55,475 nucleotides of DNA. It comes from JAXLQL01 sp046331625 (GTDB taxonomy: Bacteria > Acidobacteriota > Terriglobia > Bryobacterales > Bryobacteraceae). Position numbers and translations under genes: made by a program. The notes beneath the pieces were generated by a model. It saw nothing but the letters and a program-made list of their open reading frames with translations, searched no databases and was not told the DNA's origin. The stretch spans positions 1-55,475 of the forward strand of contig JAXLQL010000039.1 in assembly GCA_046331625.1 (NCBI GenBank), in the 5' to 3' direction. Of the stretch, positions 25,073 to 33,778 are shown in pieces (position 1 is the first letter of the stretch; every line of letters begins with the position of its first letter).

Positions 25073-27001
25073 ATGCCCCAAGAAACGCGAACTCTGTCTG
25101 CCCGGCATTTCTTTTCCCGCCGCGGAATCCTTGCTGAATGGCATCCCCACTACGAGTATCGTCCGGGCCAGCTCGAGATGGCCGAGGCGGTGGAGAACGC
25201 GCTCGCTGAGAAGCAACACCTGCTGGTGGAGGCGGGCACGGGTACGGGCAAGACGCTCGCGTATCTGATTCCGGCGATCCTTTCGGGCAAGCGCGTGGTG
25301 ATCTCCACCGGGACCAAAGCCCTGCAGGAGCAGCTCTTCTTCAAGGACATTCCGTTCCTCCAGCAGCATTTCGACCGGCCGCTGAAGGTCTGCTACATGA
25401 AGGGCAGGAACAACTACGCCTGCCGCCAGAAGATCTACGACGCCGAGAAGGAGCCGATCCTCGAAGGGCTGGACGAAGTGGTGGACTTCCAGATCATTCG
25501 CGAGTGGGAAAAGACCACCGAAGTCGGCGACCGCGCCGAGATCACGAAGATCCGGCCCGATAGCGGCGCATGGTCAAAGATCGACGCACGGCGCGAGATG
25601 TGCACGGGGTCGAAGTGCCTGCAGTTCGAGCGCTGCTTCATTACCCAGATGATGATGAAGGCGCGCGAGAGCGACATCCTCATCGTCAACCACCATCTGT
25701 TTTTCGCCGACCTTGCCGTGAAGCAGAACGACTATGAGGGCATCCTGCCCGAGTACAACGCGGTGATCTTCGACGAGGCGCATGAGCTCGAGTCCGTTGC
25801 CGGCCAGTACTTCGGCGTGGAGGTGAGCAACTACCAGTTCCAGGAACTGCGGCGCGACATCGTGGCGGTGGTGACGCGCAAGAATCTCGGATCGGCCGAA
25901 CTCGACCGCGTGCTGATGACCGTGGAAGAAATGGCGGTGCACTTCTTCGGCGCGCTCCCGGAAAAGGACGGCCGCATGGGCTTCACCGCGCACGCCGAGT
26001 TCCTCAAAGAGAACGTGAAGCCGTTCGCGGATCTGTTGCTCGCGCTGGAACTGCTGGGCTCGCACCTCGAGCTGATCAAGGGCGCGCCCGAGGAGATCAT
26101 CCCGCTGGCGCGCCGCGCGGCCGACATCTCGGACCGGCTGCAGTTCTGGATGAAAGGCGGCGACGCGCGCTACGTCTACTGGATCGAGCGGCGCGGTCGC
26201 GGCACGTTCCTCGAAGCGACGCCGATCAATGTGTCGCGGATTCTCGAGGACAAGCTCTTCGGTCGCGTGCCGAGTGTGATTCTCGCTTCGGCCACGCTTT
26301 CAGTGGGCGGCAGTTTCGATTTCGTGCAGAACCGGCTGGGACTGCGCACCGCGCGCACGCTGATCGTGTCGACGCACTTCGACTATCAGAGCCAGGCGAT
26401 GCTCTACGTGCCGCAGCATCTGCCGGACCCGCGTCAGCCGGCTTTCCTCGAACAGGCGTGCGAGGAAGTGGCGCACCTCTTGAAGATCTCGCGCGGGCGC
26501 GCGTTCGTGCTGTTCACGAGCTATCAGCAGATGCGACAGTTCCACGACCGGCTTTCGTTCGAGATCCGGTACCCGACGCTGTTGCAGGGGACTGGTCCGA
26601 ACAACGCGCTGCTCGAGGAGTTTCGCAAGACGCCGCATTGCGTGTTGTTCGCGACGGCGTCGTTCTGGCAGGGCGTGGATGTGCCGGGCGAGCAGTTGAG
26701 CTGCGTGATAATAGATAAGTTGCCGTTCGCGGTGCCGAGCGATCCGATCGTGGAGGCGCGGAGCCGCGCGGTGCGCGATTCCGGAGGCGAACCGTTCCGC
26801 GACTACCTGGTGCCTGACGCGGCCATCACTCTGAAGCAGGGCTTCGGGAGGCTGATCCGCAGCAGGACCGATCGCGGGATTCTGGCGATTCTCGATAATC
26901 GCATCACGCGCCAGCGCTACGGCCAGATTTTCTTCGACAGCTTGCCTGATTACGGCTTCACGCTCGATCGGGCCGATTTGGAAAGGTTTTTCAATGTTTG
27001 A
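25073..27001 (+). CDS. DinG/XPD-type ATP-dependent DNA helicase
   Basis: A 642-aa superfamily 2 helicase. The Walker A EAGTGTGKT is near residue 53, the DEAH box IFDEAHELE near 232, and C-terminal motifs ASFWQGVDVPG and QGFGRLIRS are present. Between motifs I and II are the four Cys of an iron-sulfur domain: YACRQK, then MCTGSKCLQFERC. ATG 25073 is the start that fits the domain; a -10-like TATACT lies 31 bases upstream (25037-25042), though no convincing -35 was found. It overlaps the queD start by 8 bases. The DNA substrate is unknown. Confidence 0.88.
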   Translation: MPQETRTLSARHFFSRRGILAEWHPHYEYRPGQLEMAEAVENALAEKQHLLVEAGTGTGKTLAYLIPAILSGKRVVISTGTKALQEQLFFKDIPFLQQHFDRPLKVCYMKGRNNYACRQKIYDAEKEPILEGLDEVVDFQIIREWEKTTEVGDRAEITKIRPDSGAWSKIDARREMCTGSKCLQFERCFITQMMMKARESDILIVNHHLFFADLAVKQNDYEGILPEYNAVIFDEAHELESVAGQYFGVEVSNYQFQELRRDIVAVVTRKNLGSAELDRVLMTVEEMAVHFFGALPEKDGRMGFTAHAEFLKENVKPFADLLLALELLGSHLELIKGAPEEIIPLARRAADISDRLQFWMKGGDARYVYWIERRGRGTFLEATPINVSRILEDKLFGRVPSVILASATLSVGGSFDFVQNRLGLRTARTLIVSTHFDYQSQAMLYVPQHLPDPRQPAFLEQACEEVAHLLKISRGRAFVLFTSYQQMRQFHDRLSFEIRYPTLLQGTGPNNALLEEFRKTPHCVLFATASFWQGVDVPGEQLSCVIIDKLPFAVPSDPIVEARSRAVRDSGGEPFRDYLVPDAAITLKQGFGRLIRSRTDRGILAILDNRITRQRYGQIFFDSLPDYGFTLDRADLERFFNV

Positions 27002-27359
27002 AGTCAGCGTCACCCAGTCATTCGCGGCCGCGCATCAGTTGCGGGGTTACAAGGGGAAGTGCGAGCGGCTGCACGGGCACAACTATCGCGTGGAAGTGAC
27101 GGCGGCGGGCGAGAAGCTCGATGGGATTGGGCTGCTGTTGGATTTCGTTCATCTGAAGGCGGCGTTGCGCGAGGTGATGGAGCCGCTGGATCATTACAAC
27201 CTGAATGAAGTGCCGCCGTTTGACCGGATCAATCCATCGGCGGAGAACATTGCGTGGCATATTTGTACTGAGGTCCAGCGGAGGTTGGGTGAGGTGGGGC
27301 GGGTGTCGCAGGTGAAGGTGTGGGAGACGGATTGCTGCGTGGCTACTTATCGGCCGTAG
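26994..27359 (+). CDS. queD: 6-carboxy-5,6,7,8-tetrahydropterin synthase (QueD/PTPS family)
   Basis: A 121-aa member of the 6-pyruvoyl-tetrahydropterin synthase family; bacterial members usually make carboxytetrahydropterin for queuosine. The zinc ligands are His 14 (SFAAAH) and the HGH at residues 27-29, and Cys 23 of C-x3-HGH is the catalytic Cys. A glutamate in VKVWET near the end fits the substrate-binding position. The length matches the family. It overlaps the helicase gene and the next ORF, suggesting one transcript. Other queuosine genes are not in the window. Confidence 0.9.
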   Translation: MFEVSVTQSFAAAHQLRGYKGKCERLHGHNYRVEVTAAGEKLDGIGLLLDFVHLKAALREVMEPLDHYNLNEVPPFDRINPSAENIAWHICTEVQRRLGEVGRVSQVKVWETDCCVATYRP

Positions 27360-28654
27360 GGATTCTCAGCGGCTGCGCGTTGCTTGCGCCAGCGTTGTCA
27401 GCCCAGTCCTCTCGCGCCGGCGCCAACCTCTATGTGCTAACGACGGGTGCGCTGGGCCCTGCGGCCGATTCCGGAAGATATTCGGCGGACCTGTTCAAGA
27501 TCGTCCCCTCCAAACCGCCCGAGCTCGTTCGCACGGTGGTGCCTTCGGCGCAGGGCTGTCATAACGTCGCAGCCGACTACGAGAGCGGGGTCATGGTTCT
27601 GTCGCGCCCGATCGTTCCGGAGACGGATCTCGAGTTCGTGCTGATGAAGGCTCCGGCGACAAGAATCTCGCACCCAATGAACCTCGATGCGGCCAGCACG
27701 TCCGGTTGGAAGCCGCACGGCTCGAGTCCCAAGGTGGCGGAGGCGCTCAAGAAGGGCGTGCCGGGACCGTACATGACGGTAGTAACTCAGCGCGCCATCG
27801 TGGATCGCCCCGGCCGCGGCACATGGCTGGTGCTCCGGCTCGGCAATTTGGACCGAGGCAGCGCGCTCGTTGCCTGCTCGCTTTCGGATCCGAATCTGCC
27901 GCCGGAAACGATCGGCGCCGCGGAGTTGGCGTCGCGACGAGTGAGCGGGACGTTCGGGTTTCGCGGCGGCCTGGGGAGTTCGGACACGTTCATCGCTGAG
28001 AGCTCCGGAGCTGGCTGGTCGCAGGTTTCGGGTTTGGAACGGAATCGTCTGCCTTGGCCGAAGCTTGCAGATACGAGTCCGGATGGAATCGTGTGGGAGG
28101 TGCTGGCTCGGAATTCGAACGCGACTGTAGTCGAGGTTTCCCAGGCACCCGTGTTTTCCGCTCGACAGCCGCCAGTTGCTCGGGCGGCATCGTTCGGCCG
28201 ATATCGGATTCTTCGATCGGGCCCTGGCCGGTGGGAGAAGCTCGAGCTACCGGGTCCGGATGCCCATGTGCGGCTCATCCAGAACTGGCTGCTTGCGGTA
28301 GTCGCCGAGCCCAGAGCGGACAGAATAAGCCCAGGCAGCGAGAATCGGCGAAAGTCAGCTGGCTGGAGCGCGCCCGGCGCCAGAGTCCCGACGAACGGGT
28401 ATTTCCGCAATTCGCAGTTCTACTATCCTGGGGTGCTCTTCTTGATGGACACGGCGACGGGCAGATCCTGGACTCTACGCACGGGCGAGGGCGATAGCGA
28501 ACCCCTGCTTGTGAATGGGTCGACGGTCTACTATCGCGTCAACGACCGTATCCTGATGGCCGAGATTCAGGGCAACGCGATTGGGGCACCTACGGAACTA
28601 GCGCGCACCGACGAGCTACGGGATGCGCATTGGGCGTTCCTGGGGCCGAACTGA
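27320..28654 (+). CDS. Secreted protein of unknown function
   Basis: Not recognised. A 444-aa protein with an N-terminal signal sequence (VGILSGCALLAPALSAQ). The mature part is beta-strand-rich with repeated aromatic/Gly turns, consistent with a propeller-like or WD/PQQ-like exported protein, but no motif is clear. The start is uncertain: GTG 27320 overlaps queD by 40 bases, while TTG 27332 has GGGAG five bases upstream and still gives the signal peptide. The stop lies just before the convergent enolase-superfamily gene. Confidence 0.65.
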   Translation: MGDGLLRGYLSAVGILSGCALLAPALSAQSSRAGANLYVLTTGALGPAADSGRYSADLFKIVPSKPPELVRTVVPSAQGCHNVAADYESGVMVLSRPIVPETDLEFVLMKAPATRISHPMNLDAASTSGWKPHGSSPKVAEALKKGVPGPYMTVVTQRAIVDRPGRGTWLVLRLGNLDRGSALVACSLSDPNLPPETIGAAELASRRVSGTFGFRGGLGSSDTFIAESSGAGWSQVSGLERNRLPWPKLADTSPDGIVWEVLARNSNATVVEVSQAPVFSARQPPVARAASFGRYRILRSGPGRWEKLELPGPDAHVRLIQNWLLAVVAEPRADRISPGSENRRKSAGWSAPGARVPTNGYFRNSQFYYPGVLFLMDTATGRSWTLRTGEGDSEPLLVNGSTVYYRVNDRILMAEIQGNAIGAPTELARTDELRDAHWAFLGPN

Positions 28655-28656
28655 GA

Positions 28657-29883
28657 TCAACTCCAAAACGGCTCTCCCGCCACCAGGACCGACCGCAAAT
28701 ACTCCTCATCCGGAACAAATCCCAACCCCGGACCCTGCGGTACCGCGAGATGTCCATTCTTCACCGAAGGCGGCGCAGCAGCGGACATTTTCTCCACGTG
28801 CCGCGTCGCGCGGCCCAGCGCACTTTCCGAGCGATAGAAGTTGAAGATCGCCGAACCGAAGTGCGCCGATGCGTAGCACAACACCAGGCTCCCGACATTG
28901 TGCAAAGCCACCGGCATGCGCGCGAGCATGGCGTAATCGGCCACCTTGCGCGTGCCGGTGATGCCGCCGGCGAAGGCGAGGTCCGGGTGGAGAATGTCGC
29001 AGGCTTGGTGGTCAATGAACGGCTTGAAGCCGCGGAGCAGCTCGAGCTTCTCGCCGGCGAGCACGGGCAATCGCGTCGACTGCCTGAAAGCCTGCCAGCC
29101 TTCGTTGTACTGCACGTGGAGCGGATCCTCGACGAAAAGCGGATTCATCGCTTCCACACGGCGGGCCACCTGAATCGAACTGGTGACATCGAGCTCGTTG
29201 TGACAATGGACGGCGATGTCGATCGCATCTCCCACGGCTTCACGCGCATTCTCGAAGCCGCGCTGAACGTTGCGCAACTGATCGCTATCCAGCGTGACGG
29301 TGTAGCGTCCGGATGGCGTGCCGAGCATGGGATCAATGTTGATCTTGAAAGCCGTGAAGCCTTCGGGCATGGCCTTCACGCGCGCGGCCCACTCGCGGCA
29401 GGAGCCTTTGTCGAGCAGTGTCACGCCGATGCCGTGCGAGTACATGCGGATGGAGTCGCGGAACGGTCCTCCGAGCAGCACGTTGACGGGCTGGTCGAGG
29501 ATCTTGCCGGCGAGGTCCCAGAGCGCGAGGTCAATGCCGCTGATGGTGGGAATGTTCGCCATGTAGGGATGCATGAGCGAGGTGAGGTTTTGGAAGTGGC
29601 GCTCGATGGCGAGCGGGTCCTGACCGGTGAGCATGGGCACGAATTGGGCGAGGCGGGAGCGAGCCATGGGCCCTGAGACGCCGGCTTCGCCGTAGCCGGT
29701 GATGCCGGCGTCGGTTTCGATTTTGATGAGGCAGTTGCCGGCGATGTCGCGGATTTGCATCGCTTTGATCGCGGTGATTTTAACCTTGCCGCGCTGAGAT
29801 TGCGCGAGAGCCTCGTAGCCAGTCATCCATGAGCCGGCGGGAAGAGCGAGGGCGCGGGCGAGCCATTGGCGGCGATTCATCAT
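28657..29883 (-). CDS. Exported enolase-superfamily enzyme (second copy type)
   Basis: A 408-aa mandelate-racemase/muconate-lactonizing-type protein with a Tat-like leader (MNRRQWLARALALPAGS). Metal-ligand regions are seen as IAVHCHNEL, LFVEDPLH and LAGEKLEL, followed by HNVGS near the end where a catalytic His is usual. It differs from the 10720-11952 protein in these motifs (CHNEL in place of DFHQRF), so the substrate is probably different. Two adjacent ATGs (29883, 29880) are possible starts. Substrate not assignable. Confidence 0.83.
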   Translation of the reverse strand: MMNRRQWLARALALPAGSWMTGYEALAQSQRGKVKITAIKAMQIRDIAGNCLIKIETDAGITGYGEAGVSGPMARSRLAQFVPMLTGQDPLAIERHFQNLTSLMHPYMANIPTISGIDLALWDLAGKILDQPVNVLLGGPFRDSIRMYSHGIGVTLLDKGSCREWAARVKAMPEGFTAFKINIDPMLGTPSGRYTVTLDSDQLRNVQRGFENAREAVGDAIDIAVHCHNELDVTSSIQVARRVEAMNPLFVEDPLHVQYNEGWQAFRQSTRLPVLAGEKLELLRGFKPFIDHQACDILHPDLAFAGGITGTRKVADYAMLARMPVALHNVGSLVLCYASAHFGSAIFNFYRSESALGRATRHVEKMSAAAPPSVKNGHLAVPQGPGLGFVPDEEYLRSVLVAGEPFWS

Positions 29884-29984
29884 GAGACCACCGTACCACT
29901 CGAGGGGTGCGCGAAATGCGGCAGAACCGCTTGGAAGGGCTGCCGTGATTCCGGGAGGCCCGCGCATGCCGATATATTGCCAGA

Positions 29985-30565
29985 TGTGGCTGAGGGCTGT
30001 ATGTTCTCGAGCGACGGGAGGCGCCACCCCCTGGAAAGGGGGCAAGTCCACCACCACGGCCGCCGCTGCCGTCTGTCACGCTTTCACGATCCCGAGTCGC
30101 TCTCGCTCGTGATGTCGGCATAAGCGCGCGCCAATCGGCCGAGTTCCAGCACAAAGCGGATTCCTGCGCAAGCAACATCCGAGGATTGTCGAGCGTCTCG
30201 CTCGTGCTGATGGACGAAGCGGCACGTGTGCCAGACGAACTCTATTTCGCGTTGCGGCCGACGCTGGCCACATTGCCGAATGCATCTGGCTCATGTCGAC
30301 GCCGCACTGGCAGAACGGATTCTTCTAAGACGAGTGGGCGCACAAGAACGCCAAGTGGGAGCACATCGAAGTGCCGGCCACCCAGTGCACTCGCAATTCG
30401 CAGAAGTTTCCTCGACGAAGATCGGAAGACTCCCGGCGGGCGCCGGCTCACGCAAGAGTACCTGTGCAAATTCGCCGAGTCTGCGCGCTTAAGACCTCGA
30501 GGGACTCTTCTCGAACGATGTCGCATCATCGACCTCCGCATGGGCGGCGAGATCGTGATCGCTCC
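29985..30565 (+). pseudogene. Decayed phage terminase large subunit
   Basis: No single frame is open, but pieces in successive frames follow the order of a terminase large subunit: PWKGGKSTTTAAAA (ATPase P-loop region), HDPESLSLVMS, ARQSAEFQHKAD, VLMDEAARVPDELYFALRP (Walker B region), IWLMSTPHWQNGFF, then a stop and DEWAHKNAKWEHIEVPAT, then FLDEDRKTPGGRRLTQEYL, and a last piece LFSNDVASS. Several frameshifts, at least one internal stop and probable deletions have killed the gene. It marks an old phage or gene-transfer-agent-like insertion; no other phage gene is seen beside it. Confidence 0.75.
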
Positions 30566-30762
30566 GAGTCCCACACCTGGGTACGATCCCTACAAGCCCC
30601 AGCATCTCAATATTTACTGAATGTTGTAATGAAGTAAGACTGTTATCGACCAGGCGCGGGACTTGCAGTCCCGCCATGCTCTTTCACAATCGAATAACTC
30701 ATCGAACCGGAGGGAGAGAGTCTTCTCCCCCTGCTCCTGCGCGGGGACCGGCGGGAGTCAGC
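30566..30762. other. Gap after the terminase remnant
   Basis: No gene is supported here. A short open stretch with GEIVIAPSPTPGYDPY ends at 30620, and a palindrome lies at 30656-30674. Confidence 0.4.
30656..30674. repeat. Palindromic hairpin GCGGGACTTGCAGTCCCGC
   Basis: The same stem as at 10679-10696 with one additional base in the loop. It lies in non-coding DNA between the terminase remnant and the propeller gene. Confidence 0.65.
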
Positions 30763-31971
30763 TCACCCCTCCAGCGCGACCAGCGACCTCTGATCGCGTA
30801 GATAAATGCGGTTGCCTGACACCGTAGGCGGAGTCCACGACCGATTCCGCAGCACCTGGGCCTTGGCGTGTACCGTCAGTCCCTTCTCCGTGGCCGTAGC
30901 CAGCGCGAGCAGTCCGTCTTCGTCGAGGATCAGAAGCTTGCCGCCCACATCGAGCACGTGCGCCTTCGCGAAATCGCTCGACCGCCAAGCCACCCGGCCG
31001 GTCTTCCAATCGAACATGATCACCCGCGCGGTGTGATGTCCACTCGCGGCGATGAGCCAATCGCCTTGGCTGGCGGCGGTCCCGAAGTGGATCTGGATGG
31101 CCGCATCTTTCCAAACCTCGGATGCGCGCACGGTGTTGCTATCGCGGCTGAGACGGAGCACGCGGCTGCCCGTTCCGTAGGCGGAGGAGATGAGCAGTAG
31201 GTCGGAGCCGTTCCAAACCGGCGTGGCCACGGCGAGTCCCCAATCGGTGGAGTGCGCGTGGCGCCATTGCTCGTCGCCATTGATCGGATTCACGGCGAGC
31301 ACCCCCGCCGCATGCAGGATGACGAGTTGCTCGAGTCCGGCGATCTGGATGAGCAGGGGCGACGAGTGTGCGTTCTTATATTGATGGCGCGCCCAGTCGA
31401 CGGAGCCATCGTGCTGGCGCAGGGCGATGAGCGCTTTGCTGCCGCCCACCGAGTATATGATGTTATCGCGATAAGGCAGTCCATGGCACGAGTAACCCCA
31501 CGGCAGCCGCGTGCCTTCGAACTTGCGCACCAATTCATGCGACCACAGCACCTTGCCTGAGCGCTTGTCGAGCGCGTGCACGATCCCCGAGGAGCCCGCG
31601 GTGAAGACGCGGTCACCCACGATCTGCGGCATCGCGTGCGGACCCAACCCAATGTTCGGATCCGGATTGCGGAAGTTGACGGCGTACTCGTGCTCCCAGA
31701 TGGTCTTGCCGTCTTTGGCGGCGAGCGCCGTCACCACTTCGCGCGAGCCGTTCCGGTACATCGTGTAGAGCGTGCCGCCTTCGATGGCGACGCCCGAGTG
31801 ACCGTCGGAGCCGAGCGGTCGCGACCATGCCTGCTTGGGTCCCGCGGCGGGCCACTTGCCAGAGAGCGTGGCGGGGAAGCGGAAGTCGCGCGCGGGTCCG
31901 CCCCACAGCTTCCAGTCTTGAGCGCGAACTGTCTGGAGGGCGACACTCAGAGCGAAGGCGCGGCGCGTCAT
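30763..31971 (-). CDS. Secreted PQQ-like beta-propeller protein
   Basis: A 402-aa exported protein made of repeated PQQ/outer-membrane-assembly-like blades, each with the A-x-D/K-x-x-x-G-x-x-x-W pattern: ALAAKDGKTIWEHEY, ALDKRSGKVLWSHEL, ALRQHDGSVDWARH, MFDWKTGRVAWRSS. The N terminus (MTRRAFALSVALQTVRAQ) looks like a signal sequence. No quinoprotein dehydrogenase active site is evident, so a binding or scaffolding role is likely. It is divergent from the FBP aldolase/phosphatase gene. Confidence 0.8.
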   Translation of the reverse strand: MTRRAFALSVALQTVRAQDWKLWGGPARDFRFPATLSGKWPAAGPKQAWSRPLGSDGHSGVAIEGGTLYTMYRNGSREVVTALAAKDGKTIWEHEYAVNFRNPDPNIGLGPHAMPQIVGDRVFTAGSSGIVHALDKRSGKVLWSHELVRKFEGTRLPWGYSCHGLPYRDNIIYSVGGSKALIALRQHDGSVDWARHQYKNAHSSPLLIQIAGLEQLVILHAAGVLAVNPINGDEQWRHAHSTDWGLAVATPVWNGSDLLLISSAYGTGSRVLRLSRDSNTVRASEVWKDAAIQIHFGTAASQGDWLIAASGHHTARVIMFDWKTGRVAWRSSDFAKAHVLDVGGKLLILDEDGLLALATATEKGLTVHAKAQVLRNRSWTPPTVSGNRIYLRDQRSLVALEG

Positions 31972-32069
31972 TGAGACGTAGACGCCAGCGCCGCCTCCAA
32001 AGTTCCCGTGCTTTGTCGCGCCTGCGCTCCTGGCAACCGGCTTGCATTATCGGAAATGGAGGTTTCCCA

Positions 32070-33197
32070 GTGAAAACCACCTTGTCCGTCATCAAGGCCG
32101 ACATCGGATCGATCGGCGGCCATACGATGCCTTCGCGCCAGCTCATGGAAACCGTAGAGCGCACAGTACGTGCGCACAGCCACGGCATGATCCACGATCT
32201 GCACCTGAGCCACACCGGCGACGACATCGCGATTCTCATGACCCACACACGTGGGCCGAATGACCCACAGATCCACGGGATCGCGTGGGAGGCGTTCCGC
32301 CAGGGGACCATCGAAGCCTCTGACGAAGGGCTCTACGGAGCCGGGCAAGACATGCTGAAAGACTCGTTCTCGGGCAACGTGCGCGGGATGGGTCCGGCGG
32401 TGGCGGAGATCGAGTTCGAAGAGCGGCCCAACGAACCGTTCCTCTTCTTCGCTGCCGACAAGACCGACCCTGGGGCGTTCAACTTGCCACTCTACCTGGC
32501 CTTCGCGGACCCCATGAACACGCCCGGGCTGATCCTGTCTCCGAAGATCGCCAAGGGATTCCGGTTCACGATCATGGACGTGAACAACACGAGCGGCGAT
32601 CGCGTGATCGAGTTGAACGCGCCCGAGGATCTCTATGACATCGCGGCGCTGTTGCGCGATCCCGAGCGGTACGTCATCGAGTCGGTCTGGTCGCGGGCGA
32701 CGGGCGAGCAAGCCGTGGCCGTGGCCACCTCGCGTCTGCACAACATCGCGGGCAAATACACAGGCAAGGATGACCCGGTGATGCTCGTGCGCGTGCAGAT
32801 GAACTTTCCGGCGACGGGAGAAATCCTGGCGCCGTTCGCCACCGGACATTTCGTGGCGGGTGGAATGCGGGGGTCGCACCACATGCCGCTCATGCCGGTG
32901 GCGCAAAATACGTCCACGAGCTACTTCGACGGTCCGCCGCTGGTGAGCTGCGCGGCTTACTGCGTTCACAACACCCACCTCACGGATCTGGTGGACGTTT
33001 TCGCCCACCCGTTCTGGGAGACGGTGCGGGACCAGGTATCGCGGAAGTCGATCGACATGCGGCGGCAAGGCTTCTTCGGGGCGGCGATGCTGCCGATGAC
33101 GGAGCTCGAGTATACGGGCATCGTGGAGAAACTCGCGATGCTCGATGCGCGCTTCCGCATCCGGGCCGAAGAGATGGCGGCGGCTGGAGTGGCGTGA
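32070..33197 (+). CDS. Fructose-1,6-bisphosphate aldolase/phosphatase (type V)
   Basis: A 375-aa bifunctional gluconeogenic enzyme that joins triose phosphates to fructose-1,6-bisphosphate and removes the 1-phosphate. It is known mainly from archaea and some deep-branching or thermophilic bacteria. The N terminus TTLSVIKADIGSIGGHT is a family hallmark carrying metal-binding residues, and YTGKDDPVML holds the Tyr/Lys pair used in Schiff-base aldol chemistry. The length fits. GTG 32070 has a GGAGG seven bases upstream. The stop overlaps the next ATG by one base. Confidence 0.9.
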   Translation: MKTTLSVIKADIGSIGGHTMPSRQLMETVERTVRAHSHGMIHDLHLSHTGDDIAILMTHTRGPNDPQIHGIAWEAFRQGTIEASDEGLYGAGQDMLKDSFSGNVRGMGPAVAEIEFEERPNEPFLFFAADKTDPGAFNLPLYLAFADPMNTPGLILSPKIAKGFRFTIMDVNNTSGDRVIELNAPEDLYDIAALLRDPERYVIESVWSRATGEQAVAVATSRLHNIAGKYTGKDDPVMLVRVQMNFPATGEILAPFATGHFVAGGMRGSHHMPLMPVAQNTSTSYFDGPPLVSCAAYCVHNTHLTDLVDVFAHPFWETVRDQVSRKSIDMRRQGFFGAAMLPMTELEYTGIVEKLAMLDARFRIRAEEMAAAGVA

Positions 33198-33724
33198 TGC
33201 GGATCCGGCCGGTGTGGATCGGTTTCGCGGCGCTGGTCGCGTGCGGTGCGCTGCCCATGATGGCGCAGAACACCGAGATCTCCGCGGTGGGCGGGATCGG
33301 GTACGCGGCCGGCGATCGCGCGAGCGGAGGCGGCGCTGCCGTGGGGTTCGCCGGTTTTGGAGCAACGAGAGCGGTATCGGGGGTGCATGGGGTCCAGATG
33401 GACTACCTGTATGCCAGCTACCGCTTTCGCTCGCTCGACAATCACTTCCTGACCGTGAGCTACGTGCTGCAGCCGTTGCGGGCGGGGACGGAGCGGCGGT
33501 TCCGCCCCTTCCTGAACATCGGCGGCGGCTTACGTTTAGAACGGAGCAGCACGGGAATGTTTGCGCCGCGGCAGCGGAGCACTGGCTTTTCGCCGGTGTT
33601 CGGCGGCGGCTTTTCCTACGACATCGGATGGTCGATGTTCGTTGCGCCGCAGGTTCGCTGCTATGCGTCGCCAGGCGTCACGTTGACAGTGCTTCCAACG
33701 GTCGCCGTGGGCTGGCGATTCTGA
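33197..33724 (+). CDS. Small outer-membrane beta-barrel-like protein
   Basis: A 175-aa protein with a signal peptide (VWIGFAALVACGALPMMAQ) followed by alternating strands typical of an OmpA/OmpW-sized 8-stranded barrel: FRPFLNIGGGLRLE, SPVFGGGFSYDIGW, and a last strand ending in GWRF with a terminal Phe. GGAG lies 7 bases before the ATG. It overlaps the aldolase/phosphatase stop (TGATG) and is probably co-transcribed with it. Function beyond the fold is unknown. Confidence 0.7.
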   Translation: MRIRPVWIGFAALVACGALPMMAQNTEISAVGGIGYAAGDRASGGGAAVGFAGFGATRAVSGVHGVQMDYLYASYRFRSLDNHFLTVSYVLQPLRAGTERRFRPFLNIGGGLRLERSSTGMFAPRQRSTGFSPVFGGGFSYDIGWSMFVAPQVRCYASPGVTLTVLPTVAVGWRF

Positions 33725-33778
33725 CGGCGTTGCTATCATGAACGAGACAACCCCCTCCAAGGAGATTCAACCAATCGA

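Noticed and set aside
31968..33365. Long minus-strand open frame opposite the FBP aldolase/phosphatase
   Set aside because: The + strand has all family hallmarks; the reverse frame is Arg/His-rich with no motif.
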